A stretch of DNA of 16,757 nucleotides from JBAXLO01 sp037134755 (GCA_037134755.1 JBAXLO010000088.1:1-16757); one strand, 5' to 3'. Positions 1 to 6,417 are shown, numbered from the stretch's first letter. The notes: a model not told the origin generated them from the sequence alone. Program-made: numbers and translations.

Positions 1-104
1 TATTATTCACTTCCGACAAAAAATTACACCCATATACAAAAACATATTCACTTCTTGTAAAAACTTCTAAACAATATGTATGATCAAATAGACTGTTTTT
101 TCAA

Positions 105-129
105 GAAACCCAGCAATAACGAGGGTTTC
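105..129. other. Small inverted repeat (possible hairpin)
   Basis: GAAACCC at 105-111 pairs perfectly with GGGTTTC at 123-129 across an 11-nt loop. It could be the remnant of a terminator for a gene left of the window, but no clear T-run follows directly, so its function is open. Confidence 0.3.
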
Positions 130-428
130 GCGAATTCTTCCTTATTTTCTCACCATAATATAAACCTCTTTTCTTCCCATTTATATTTAAACCCGAGCTT
201 TTGTTATAAATAAAATCATAAGCACAACAAAAATAAAAGATCGTATGACATTTATCAATAATATAAAAGTACTTGTCAACAAAATATTAATCTTAAGATT
301 AGAGTAATTCATAAAATTTAACAATACACTTAGGCATATCAGCACATTATAGATTATTTTATTATTTATAAAACTTCAAATTTACTTCCTCCAATATTAA
401 TCCACCCTATTATTAATAATAATAGTGA

Positions 429-461
429 ATTCTGAAGACAAACTTCAGAATCTATTCAGAA
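429..461. promoter_or_regulatory. Operator-like palindrome with a third half-site upstream of hemN
   Basis: ATTCTGAAG (429-437) and CTTCAGAAT (443-451) form a perfect 9-bp inverted repeat around a 5-nt centre. A further TTCAGAA at 455-461 repeats the right arm (444-450) at an 11-bp distance, about one helical turn. The group sits where the -33 element should be relative to the -7 element at 470-477, so a bound protein could block or contact RNA polymerase. I do not recognise it as a known Fur, FNR or PerR box. An mRNA hairpin is less likely, because the site lies upstream of the predicted transcription start. Confidence 0.5.
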
Positions 462-469
462 TATCTATC

Positions 470-477
470 TACTTTTG
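470..477 (+). promoter_or_regulatory. Candidate Bacteroidota -7 element for the heme operon
   Basis: TACTTTTG matches the Bacteroidota sigma-ABfr -7 consensus TAnnTTTG exactly and lies 21 nt before the hemN ATG, giving a very short leader. No clear TTTG -33 box is found 19-22 bp upstream. That space is taken by the palindrome at 429-451, which fits a promoter that depends on a regulator. Confidence 0.5.
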
Positions 478-498
478 CCCCGTTAATTAAAAGAAATA

Positions 499-1878
499 AT
501 GCAAATAACAAGCGAATTTTTAGATAAACACAATGTCTCAGGACCACGATACACAAGTTATCCACCGGCTAACTTCTTTAATGCTAATTTTAAAACTGAA
601 GATTACATTGAACAGTTGAAATTATCAAACAAACAGTTGCCTGAGAATATATCTATTTATGTACATATCCCTTTTTGTCCGCAACGCTGTCATTTCTGTG
701 GTTGTACAACCGAAATTGGTCAAAAAAGACCGGTTGTTGAAAGATATATTGATGCCATTAAGACTGAAATTAGAAATGTTTCGGCTTTATTAGATGTTCA
801 AAACCGTAAAGTTACCCAAATCCATTGGGGCGGTGGCACCCCTAATGCCATAGCGATGCGGTTTATTGAAGATATCATGAATCTTATCAAAGAGCGTTTT
901 ATTTTAGACGAAAATGCAGAAGTCGCTATTGAATGTAGCCCCGCACATTTAGAGTATAACCACATTGATCAGTTGGCTGCTATGGGCTTCAACCGTATGA
1001 GTTTGGGTATTCAGGATTTCAGACAAGATGTTTTGGATGTTGTAAATCGTCAGGCGCCTAAGCTACCCGTTAAAGACCTTGTAGATTATCTTAAAAAGAA
1101 AGGTTTTTCGGGTAATAATCTTGATTTTATTTATGGATTGCCTTTACAAACTGTTGAAAGCTTAACCGAAACCATAAAAAAGGCTATTGATATCAAACCA
1201 GATAGGATTGTTACTTTTTCGTATGCACATGTGCCTTGGGTTAAAGAAGAGCAACTTAAATTAGAGAAAATTGGCTTGCCTCAACCTAAGGATAAAATGG
1301 ATATGTTGATTAACAATATTAAGCTTTTGCAGGATGCAGGTTATGTAGCCATTGGTATTGATCACTTTGCTTTGCCCGAAGATAAGATGGCGCAAGCATT
1401 TCTTAATAAAAGGTTGCATAGAAACTTTCAGGGCTATTGCACTTTGGAAACCACCGGACAAGTTTATGCATTTGGCGCTTCTTCTATAAGTCAATTGTGG
1501 GGTGCTTATGCTCAAAACATTAAGAATACTTTTCTTTATATGGATGCAATCGAAAAGACAGGTTTTGCAATTGAACGTGGCTTTACTTTAGATGTAAAAC
1601 AGCAGGTTGTACGTTCAGTTATCAATAGTATTATGTGTAATGGTGTTCTTAAGTTTACTGAAATTGCTGATGAATTTAATATGACAGTTGCAGATATTAA
1701 AGCGATCGTTAATTATGATAAATCTAAGCTTATTGATTTTGAAAAAGACAATATTATTTCTATAAATGATGATGGTGTTGTGATAAGCGAGATTGGTCAC
1801 ATGATTGCACGCAACATTGCCATGGCTTTTGACCCGGATCTGAAACAAGGAGAAGCTATTTATTCTAAAACAGTATAA
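499..1878 (+). CDS. hemN: Oxygen-independent coproporphyrinogen III oxidase (HemN)
   Basis: This radical-SAM enzyme decarboxylates coproporphyrinogen III to protoporphyrinogen IX without oxygen, in the cytoplasm. The 459 residues match the usual HemN length. The 4Fe-4S/SAM motif is seen as C60-x3-C64-x2-C67-x-C69 in HIPFCPQRCHFCGC, the extra fourth cysteine being typical of HemN rather than HemW. A GGGTP SAM-binding motif follows at 111-115, and the N-terminal PRYTSYPPA segment is characteristic of true HemN. The ATG is the first start of the frame and sits 21 nt after a -7 promoter element. The stop overlaps the hemH start by one base (TAATG), so it heads the heme operon. No oxygen-dependent hemF is present in the window, which fits growth with little or no oxygen. 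Confidence 0.96.
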   Translation: MQITSEFLDKHNVSGPRYTSYPPANFFNANFKTEDYIEQLKLSNKQLPENISIYVHIPFCPQRCHFCGCTTEIGQKRPVVERYIDAIKTEIRNVSALLDVQNRKVTQIHWGGGTPNAIAMRFIEDIMNLIKERFILDENAEVAIECSPAHLEYNHIDQLAAMGFNRMSLGIQDFRQDVLDVVNRQAPKLPVKDLVDYLKKKGFSGNNLDFIYGLPLQTVESLTETIKKAIDIKPDRIVTFSYAHVPWVKEEQLKLEKIGLPQPKDKMDMLINNIKLLQDAGYVAIGIDHFALPEDKMAQAFLNKRLHRNFQGYCTLETTGQVYAFGASSISQLWGAYAQNIKNTFLYMDAIEKTGFAIERGFTLDVKQQVVRSVINSIMCNGVLKFTEIADEFNMTVADIKAIVNYDKSKLIDFEKDNIISINDDGVVISEIGHMIARNIAMAFDPDLKQGEAIYSKTV

Positions 1879-2807
1879 TGAAAGGAATATTGCTGGTAAA
1901 TATGGGCGGAGCTAATTCGCCTAAAGAGTTAAAAGTCTTCCTTGCCCGTATGTTTATGGACCCTTTTATTCTTCCTATGGGGAAATTGGGGCGCACTTTG
2001 CTTTCTTTTATTATCAGCAATACCAGATATAAAAGTTCCTGGAAGAAATATGAATTAATTGGCGGTTCTCCGATTATTGAAGCTACTCAAGCTACTGTTA
2101 ATATTCTTCAAAATTCACTTGGAGATGCCTGTAAAGTTAAAATGGCATTCTCTTATTCTTCTCCTTTTATCAAAGATAGTATAAATGCTTTTCTTGATGA
2201 AGGAATTGAAGATATTACAGTAATTCCATTGTATCCTCAGGCTAGCATTTCCACTACAACAAGTGTTGAAGCTGACGTAAATGCAGCTGTTAAAGAATAT
2301 TCTAATCTTAAAATAACTTTTGTAAAAGAGTTTTATAAGAATGATTTATTCGTTAGTTTTTGGGCTAATCTTATCATGAATCATATTAAAGAAAACAAGC
2401 TTATAAATCCTTATTTAATGTTCAGTGCGCATTCAATTCCTATGAATTTAGTTGAGAAAGGCGATACTTATCCTAATGCTATTGAAGAAAGTTCTAAATT
2501 AATTGCTGATAAAACAAACTTAAACTTTGAATTTGCTTTTCAATCGCGTATGAAAGGGAAGTGGGTTGGCCCTGATACTAAAGACAGCTTAAAAAAGATT
2601 TCTGAAACAACCAAAGATCTTGATATTATCTTAATCCCGATTAGTTTTGTTAACGAAAATCTGGAGACTTTATATGATTTGGATCACGATATTATCCCTT
2701 TTGCAAAAGAAGAACTTAAAATAAATAAAATTACAAGAGTGAACATTCCAGTTGCGGATGCTCAATTCATAAGCCTTTTAGAAAACATTATTGAAAAAAC
2801 CAATTAA
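1878..2807 (+). CDS. hemH: Ferrochelatase (HemH)
   Basis: HemH inserts Fe(II) into the porphyrin, the last step of heme synthesis. The 309 residues are typical of a short bacterial ferrochelatase. The N-terminal GILLVNMGG, the IGGSPI segment (61-66), VIPLYPQAS (115-123), the catalytic histidine in FSAHSIP (H185), FQSRMKGKWVGP (221-232) and the C-terminal ETLYDLD (263-269) are all recognisable. The conserved glutamate is E263. The preceding pair, usually Asp-His in this family, reads Glu-Asn here (E260, N261), which is unusual. No cysteine cluster for a 2Fe-2S centre is seen. The start overlaps the hemN stop and the stop abuts the next ATG, so translation is probably coupled. A coproporphyrin ferrochelatase role is less likely because HemN feeds the protoporphyrin route. 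Confidence 0.94.
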   Translation: MKGILLVNMGGANSPKELKVFLARMFMDPFILPMGKLGRTLLSFIISNTRYKSSWKKYELIGGSPIIEATQATVNILQNSLGDACKVKMAFSYSSPFIKDSINAFLDEGIEDITVIPLYPQASISTTTSVEADVNAAVKEYSNLKITFVKEFYKNDLFVSFWANLIMNHIKENKLINPYLMFSAHSIPMNLVEKGDTYPNAIEESSKLIADKTNLNFEFAFQSRMKGKWVGPDTKDSLKKISETTKDLDIILIPISFVNENLETLYDLDHDIIPFAKEELKINKITRVNIPVADAQFISLLENIIEKTN

Positions 2808-4178
2808 ATGAAAGACGTTATAATTATCGGTGCAGGAATTACCGGACTTGCAACTGCTCACCACCTTAAGAAAAGTAATATCGACTTTACAGTTCTTGAA
2901 CAATCAGATAAGATTGGTGGTGTGATTAATACTGTGAACGAAAAGGGATATATATATGAAGAAGGCCCTAATTCAGGTGTTATCGGCAATATTGAAGTTA
3001 TCCGTTTGTTTGAAGATTTAAAGGATAGCTGTGAATTGGAACTTGCTAACGATAATGTTAAGAAGCGTTGGATATTAAAAAATCGTAAATGGGAGCAATT
3101 ACCTGCCGGATTGATGGCTGCAGTTAAAACTCCTTTGTTTACACTTAAAGATAAGTTCAGAATATTGGGCGAACCTTTCCGTAAACCGGGCAAAAATCCT
3201 CATGAAACACTTGCTGATTTAGTAAAGAGAAGATTAGGACAAAGTTTTCTGGAGTATGCTATTGATCCCTTTATTTTAGGAGTTTATGCAGGTGACCCTA
3301 GTCGTTTGGTACCTAAATATGCGCTTCCTAAACTTTATAATTTAGAGCAGGATTATGGCAGTTTCGTTGGTGGAACTATCAAAAAGATGCGAATTAAAAA
3401 GACTGAGGATGATAAAAAGGTTACTCGTGCAGTGTTCTCTGCCAAAGGAGGTTTGTCGGCGCTTACTACAGCTATTTTAAATCACATTGGTAAAGAAAAT
3501 GTTGTTTTAAGTTGTGATAATATTCAGGTGAAGCCTGTTGATGGACATTATATCGTTTCATATACTAACAACGAATGTATTGCTGTTGAAGTTGCTGCAA
3601 AAAAAGTTGTTTCAACGATTGGTGCTTATAACTTAGCAAAGATTGCTCCTTTTGTTTCTGAAGAATTAGTTAAGAAGATTGATGCTTTGCATTATACCAG
3701 AGTTATTGAGGTTGTGTTAGGCTTTGATAAATGGGAAGGAATTGAGTTGGATGCTTTCGGTGGCCTTATACCATTTAAGGAAAAGCGTCATATATTAGGC
3801 GCATTGTTTATGTCGTCGTTGTTTAGTGGGCGTGCACCTAAGGGTGGCGTGTTATTTTCTATTTTCTTAGCCGGTGTGCGTCGTCCTGAGATATATACGA
3901 TGAACGATGAGCAGGTAAAAGAGATTTTGAAGAGAGAAGTAACAGAGTTATTCCATTTAAAAGAATACAATCCCAATCTTTTAAAAATCATCAGACACGA
4001 ATGGGCTATTCCGCAGTATGAAGCCGATAGCGGTGAGCGTTTTAAAGCTGTAGAAGAGATAGAAAAACAATACCCCGGCTTTATTGTGGGAGGCAACTTA
4101 AGGAATGGTATTGGCATGGCTGATAGAATACTTCAGGCGAAGATGCTTGCGGATGCCGTTTGTGAAATAAAAAGTTAA
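2808..4178 (+). CDS. hemG: Protoporphyrinogen oxidase (HemY/HemG-type FAD enzyme)
   Basis: This flavoprotein oxidises protoporphyrinogen IX to protoporphyrin IX, the substrate of HemH. The N-terminus has the Rossmann FAD motif GAGITG (residues 8-13) ending in an acidic residue near position 31 (VLEQS), followed by GG and the EEGPNSG segment at 51-57, as in the HemY-type oxidase family. The C-terminal GGNLRNGIGMADRI is the second FAD-contacting segment, where a HemY family protein typically has GN.Y.G.G..D. The 456 residues are full length. The gene begins directly after the hemH stop and is third in the operon. Some proteins of this family (CgoX) oxidise coproporphyrinogen instead; hemN next door argues for the protoporphyrin route. 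Sources label this form hemG or hemY. Confidence 0.93.
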   Translation: MKDVIIIGAGITGLATAHHLKKSNIDFTVLEQSDKIGGVINTVNEKGYIYEEGPNSGVIGNIEVIRLFEDLKDSCELELANDNVKKRWILKNRKWEQLPAGLMAAVKTPLFTLKDKFRILGEPFRKPGKNPHETLADLVKRRLGQSFLEYAIDPFILGVYAGDPSRLVPKYALPKLYNLEQDYGSFVGGTIKKMRIKKTEDDKKVTRAVFSAKGGLSALTTAILNHIGKENVVLSCDNIQVKPVDGHYIVSYTNNECIAVEVAAKKVVSTIGAYNLAKIAPFVSEELVKKIDALHYTRVIEVVLGFDKWEGIELDAFGGLIPFKEKRHILGALFMSSLFSGRAPKGGVLFSIFLAGVRRPEIYTMNDEQVKEILKREVTELFHLKEYNPNLLKIIRHEWAIPQYEADSGERFKAVEEIEKQYPGFIVGGNLRNGIGMADRILQAKMLADAVCEIKS

Positions 4179-4217
4179 GAGTATCTTATTAATTATTATG
4201 AAACTAAACTAAAACTT

Positions 4218-4682
4218 ATGATACTTGATGCGACACCCGAAGGCGGCTTTTCAATATTTAAATTGATACATACTTTTATAAGTGCTACGTTTTTAGTTAT
4301 TGCCGTATGGCTTTTTATTCGTTCGTTTCAGGGTGTTATTAAGAGCAAACCTTATCGTAAGCTCGACAAATACTTATCTTTTGGCTTTATTGCCAGTTTA
4401 TATCTTCAATTAGTGTTCGGACTTATTCTTTTCTCGAACCTTGGCTCTACAATGGGCTACAATTATACTAGTGCCGATAGTTCTGTTAAGATAGTTTCCA
4501 AGCGTTTGTGGCCTGTTGAACATATCGTATTAATGTTATTTGCTTTGTTGATTGCCAACTTAGGTTTAATAATAAGTTTAAGCACCAAATCGGATAGACG
4601 CAAGTATATGAATACTATTATCTACTATTCTATTTCTTTGGCTTTGATTATCTTTTCGCTTGCCGCAATATATTTGTTTTAG
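4218..4682 (+). CDS. Small four-helix membrane protein, possibly heme-binding ('cytochrome B'-like)
   Basis: This 154-residue protein has four predicted membrane helices at about 14-37, 52-75, 99-121 and 131-153. Its pattern resembles the small Bacteroidota proteins often annotated 'cytochrome B': a histidine in helix 1 (H18 in KLIHTFIS), LQLVFGLIL in helix 2, and a VEH motif (H102) opening helix 3 followed by MLFALLIANLG. Two histidines facing the bilayer core could ligate heme, but this is inference from position and not a demonstrated activity. It begins 39 nt after the protoporphyrinogen oxidase stop on the same strand with no visible promoter or terminator between, so it may be cotranscribed with the heme genes. 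No signal peptide is evident apart from helix 1. Function unknown. Confidence 0.75.
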   Translation: MILDATPEGGFSIFKLIHTFISATFLVIAVWLFIRSFQGVIKSKPYRKLDKYLSFGFIASLYLQLVFGLILFSNLGSTMGYNYTSADSSVKIVSKRLWPVEHIVLMLFALLIANLGLIISLSTKSDRRKYMNTIIYYSISLALIIFSLAAIYLF

Positions 4683-4808
4683 ATTTTTAGCTTTTTAGGC
4701 TTTGGGGCTGTTAGAAATTAGTTTTTCTTCTGAGAAACCCATTTCGCGAAGACCGCTCGGCATTTGGCGGAGACCAGAAAACTTTTGGCGAAGACCGCAA
4801 AAGTTTTG

Positions 4809-4842
4809 TTTTGGTCTTTTGAACTTTTAGGGAAGACCAAAA
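4809..4842. repeat. Inverted repeat inside the tandem array (copy 1)
   Basis: TTTTGGTCTT (4809-4818) is the exact reverse complement of AAGACCAAAA (4833-4842), with a 14-nt loop whose ends could add two G-U pairs in RNA. The left arm belongs to the variant fourth unit and the right arm to the normal unit after it, so the variant looks like an inverted copy of the array core. Confidence 0.6.
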
Positions 4843-4892
4843 TAGTTTTGGCGGAGACTGCTCAGCATTTGGCGAAGACTACAAAAGTTTTG

Positions 4893-4926
4893 TTTTGGAC
4901 TTCTCGACATTTGGCGAAGACCAAAA
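4893..4926. repeat. Inverted repeat inside the tandem array (copy 2)
   Basis: TTTTGGACTTC (4893-4903) pairs with GAAGACCAAAA (4916-4926) at 10 of 11 positions. It lies exactly 84 bp after copy 1 and keeps the same geometry. The third expected position, around 4977, has decayed to an A/T-rich stretch with no clear pairing. Confidence 0.55.
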
Positions 4927-5106
4927 TAGTTTTGGCGAAGACCATTTTGTAGTTGGCGAAGATCATGATTTTTTTATTTTAATACATTTTAAAGTTAGGG
5001 AAGACCAAAAAAGTTTTAGCGAAAGTCTATTCTTGTGCAGTTTAAGTAAAAAATTGCAAATCATGAATAGGGAGAGTAAAAAAGGATAAGAGAAAGCAAA
5101 ATTTCA

Positions 5107-5146
5107 CGCAAAGATACGCTAAGGTTTTCGCAAAGATACGCAAAGA
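5107..5146. repeat. 22-bp direct repeat, CGCAAAGATACGC type
   Basis: CGCAAAGATACGC occurs at 5107-5119 and again at 5129-5141, a 22-bp spacing, with AAGG or AAAG following each copy. Intergenic runs of CGCAAAGACGCAAAG type are, from memory, common in Bacteroidota genomes; this looks like a short decayed member. Confidence 0.6.
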
Positions 5147-5150
5147 AAAT

Positions 5151-5207
5151 GATTTAGTGATTTAGTGATTCATGCCTAGCGGCAGGCAGGTGGTGAATTA
5201 GTGATTT
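5151..5207. repeat. GATTTAGT octamer repeats enclosing a GC-rich palindrome
   Basis: GATTTAGT is repeated at 5151-5158 and 5159-5166, then resumes as GAATTAGTGATTT at 5195-5207. Between the two blocks sits a GC-rich inverted repeat, TGCCT (5173-5177) against AGGCA (5184-5188), in otherwise AT-rich DNA. Both the octamer runs and the GGCAGGCAGG-type palindrome resemble interspersed intergenic elements I recall from Bacteroidota; the palindrome seems inserted within the octamer tract. Confidence 0.6.
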
Positions 5208-5413
5208 TTAAAATGATTTTTATCCTTAACAAGATAAAGGGATTAGTTAATAAGGGAGGATGCTTTGTTAACAGCGATGTAGCGAGGACGTTTTGCTGAA
5301 GAATGATACGTTACTTCTAATATTAGCATTTTAAAATTCAGGGTTGCGAATAAAAGCAATTAAATGGTTTGAAAATACTTATTAGTTTATAATGATAACA
5401 TCAAAATTAAGTG

Positions 5414-5421
5414 TAATTTTG
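5414..5421 (+). promoter_or_regulatory. Candidate -7 element for the yciO-cupin-rarA cluster
   Basis: TAATTTTG matches the Bacteroidota TAnnTTTG consensus and lies 18 nt before the ATG at 5440. No good TTTG -33 box is seen at the standard 19-22 bp spacing; the nearest TTTG (5368-5371) is too far. The AT-rich TTTATAATG around 5386 is a weak alternative. Confidence 0.45.
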
Positions 5422-5439
5422 CATAAAATTTAAAGAACA

Positions 5440-6060
5440 ATGTTACTAAAAATTTATCCTGAAAATCCTAATCCAAGACACATAAAAACTGTGGTTGAAT
5501 GCCTGAGTGATGGTGGCATCGTAATTTATCCTACAGACTCAGTATATGGTATCGGTTGTGATATCTTTAAATCAAGAACAGTTGAAAGAGTGGCTGAAAT
5601 AAAAGGCATTAGAAAAGAAAATGCTAATTTTTCGTTTGTTTGCTATGATTTAAGTCAATTAGCAGATTTTACTAAACCTATAAGTAATACGACCTTTAAA
5701 TTAATGAAACGTGCATTGCCCGGGCCGTTTACATTTATATTAGATGCGAATAATAATGTTCCAAAACTTTTCCAAAGTAAGAAAAAGACCGTAGGTATTC
5801 GTATTCCAGATAATTCAATTGCCCGTACTATTGTTAACGAACTTGGCAATCCAATAATGTCAACATCAGTACATGATGACGATCATATAATAGAATATAC
5901 AACTGACCCTGAGCTAATTTACGAAAGATATAAAGATTTAGTTGATATTGTAATTGATGGTGGCTTTGGTGATAACGAACCTTCGACAGTAATAAGTTGT
6001 ATTGGCGACGAAATAGTTGTTGTTCGTCAAGGTAAAGGTATTCTGGAAGATTATTTGTAA
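5440..6060 (+). CDS. YrdC/Sua5-domain protein, YciO subfamily (annotated threonylcarbamoyl-AMP synthase)
   Basis: The 206-residue protein consists of one YrdC-type domain. It shows PTDSVYGIG (31-39), PGPFTFIL (94-101), VGIRIP (118-123) and STS (141-143), the nucleotide/RNA-binding cleft motifs of the family that makes threonylcarbamoyl-AMP for the tRNA t6A37 modification. The layout, from the opening IYPENPNPRHI to VDIVIDGG and the late VVVRQGKG, matches my memory of E. coli YciO better than TsaC (no C-terminal Sua5 domain). YciO-type proteins are usually labelled L-threonylcarbamoyladenylate synthase, but whether this one is the main t6A enzyme of the cell cannot be told from the sequence. 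It is the first gene of a compact cluster and ends 15 nt before the cupin gene. Confidence 0.88.
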   Translation: MLLKIYPENPNPRHIKTVVECLSDGGIVIYPTDSVYGIGCDIFKSRTVERVAEIKGIRKENANFSFVCYDLSQLADFTKPISNTTFKLMKRALPGPFTFILDANNNVPKLFQSKKKTVGIRIPDNSIARTIVNELGNPIMSTSVHDDDHIIEYTTDPELIYERYKDLVDIVIDGGFGDNEPSTVISCIGDEIVVVRQGKGILEDYL

Positions 6061-6075
6061 ACTTATACTTATGAT

Positions 6076-6396
6076 ATGAAGGGTAATATATTTGATAATT
6101 GCAAAACTGACAGTAAAGAAGAAATCTTTGAAACGCTTTATCAGAATGAAAATGTAATTATTGAGCGTATTATTTCTTTCGGAAACGTTACTTCACAAGG
6201 TCAATGGTATGATCAGGAAAAAGATGAATGGGTGCTATTAATTGAAGGTAATGCTAAATTAGAGTTTGAAGATGATAGGATTGTAGAATTAAACAAAGGT
6301 GATTATGTTCATTTACCGGTTCATCAAAAACATAGAGTTATTTATACAAGTATTGATCCTAAATGTATATGGCTGGCATTTCATTTCAAAAGTTAA
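6076..6396 (+). CDS. Small single-domain cupin protein
   Basis: A 106-residue protein made of one cupin barrel. The first cupin motif is around W44 to E57 (KDEWVLLIEGNAKLEFED), and the second is GDYVHLPVHQKHRV (75-88). Candidate metal ligands are E51, H83 and H86, fewer than the classical four, so metal binding is plausible but not assured. The substrate is unknown; cupins of this size include isomerases, small-molecule sensors and enzymes. It starts at the ATG at 6076; an overlapping ATG at 6071 is in another frame. It lies 15 nt after the YciO-type gene and 21 nt before rarA, so it is probably cotranscribed, which does not by itself define a role. Confidence 0.8.
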   Translation: MKGNIFDNCKTDSKEEIFETLYQNENVIIERIISFGNVTSQGQWYDQEKDEWVLLIEGNAKLEFEDDRIVELNKGDYVHLPVHQKHRVIYTSIDPKCIWLAFHFKS

Positions 6397-6417
6397 TCTA
6401 ACAATATTATTAATAAA

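Larger units (their letters stand above)
1..498. other. AT-rich intergenic region upstream of hemN
   Basis: I see no credible coding region on either strand here. The stretch is very AT-rich. It contains a 7-bp inverted repeat (105-111 GAAACCC against 123-129 GGGTTTC, 11-nt loop) and, at its right end, the hemN promoter and palindrome listed separately. Any gene to the left has already ended or lies outside the window. Confidence 0.6.
4742..5027. repeat. 21-bp degenerate tandem array with an 84-bp higher-order period
   Basis: The core TTTGGCGAAGACC recurs at 4742, 4763, 4784, 4826, 4847, 4868, 4910, 4931, 4952, 4994 and 5015, always in steps of 21 or 42. The units missing from this series, at 4805, 4889 and 4973, are themselves 84 bp apart, so every fourth unit is a different variant. 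This gives about 14 units in roughly 3.5 higher-order copies. Read as protein, one frame gives an FGEDxxS heptad broken by a TGA at 4818, and another gives LAKTxxV. Neither has a solid ATG start, so I treat it as a non-coding minisatellite or the decayed remnant of a heptad-repeat gene. Seven units carry GAAGAC exactly. Confidence 0.85.
4683..5439. other. Gene-free, repeat-rich intergenic island
   Basis: These 757 bases contain no convincing gene. From left to right they hold a T-rich segment after the membrane protein, a 21-bp tandem array (4742-5027), a short A-rich segment, a pair of 22-bp CGCAAAGATACG repeats (5107-5141), GATTTAGT octamers enclosing a GC-rich palindrome (5151-5207), an unassigned stretch at about 5210-5400, and a promoter for the next operon at 5414-5421. 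The short open frames inside the array come from the repeat period being a multiple of three. Confidence 0.75.

Noticed and set aside
105..129. Rho-independent terminator
   Set aside because: The stem is short and no T-run follows directly, so it is listed only as an inverted repeat.
103..135. Similarity between AGAAACCCA/TTTCGCGAA here and at 4733-4750
   Set aside because: Short shared words in different arrangement; not enough to call a repeat copy.
429..451. FNR/CRP or Fur box
   Set aside because: The palindrome TTCTGAAG-N5-CTTCAGAA does not match TTGAT-N4-ATCAA, TGTGA-N6-TCACA or the Fur consensus; left as an unnamed operator-like site.
4764..4952. 62-residue open frame (LAKTxxV repeats)
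   Set aside because: It starts at TTG inside the repeat array, and its periodicity comes from the 21-bp DNA repeat; several frames are open for the same reason.
4742..5027. CRISPR array
   Set aside because: Units are 21 bp, contiguous and degenerate, with no unique spacers and no cas genes nearby.
4895..5089. 64-residue open frame (FGEDxxS then unrelated tail)
   Set aside because: Non-ATG start within the array and a tail without family resemblance; the same frame is broken by TGA at 4818 upstream.
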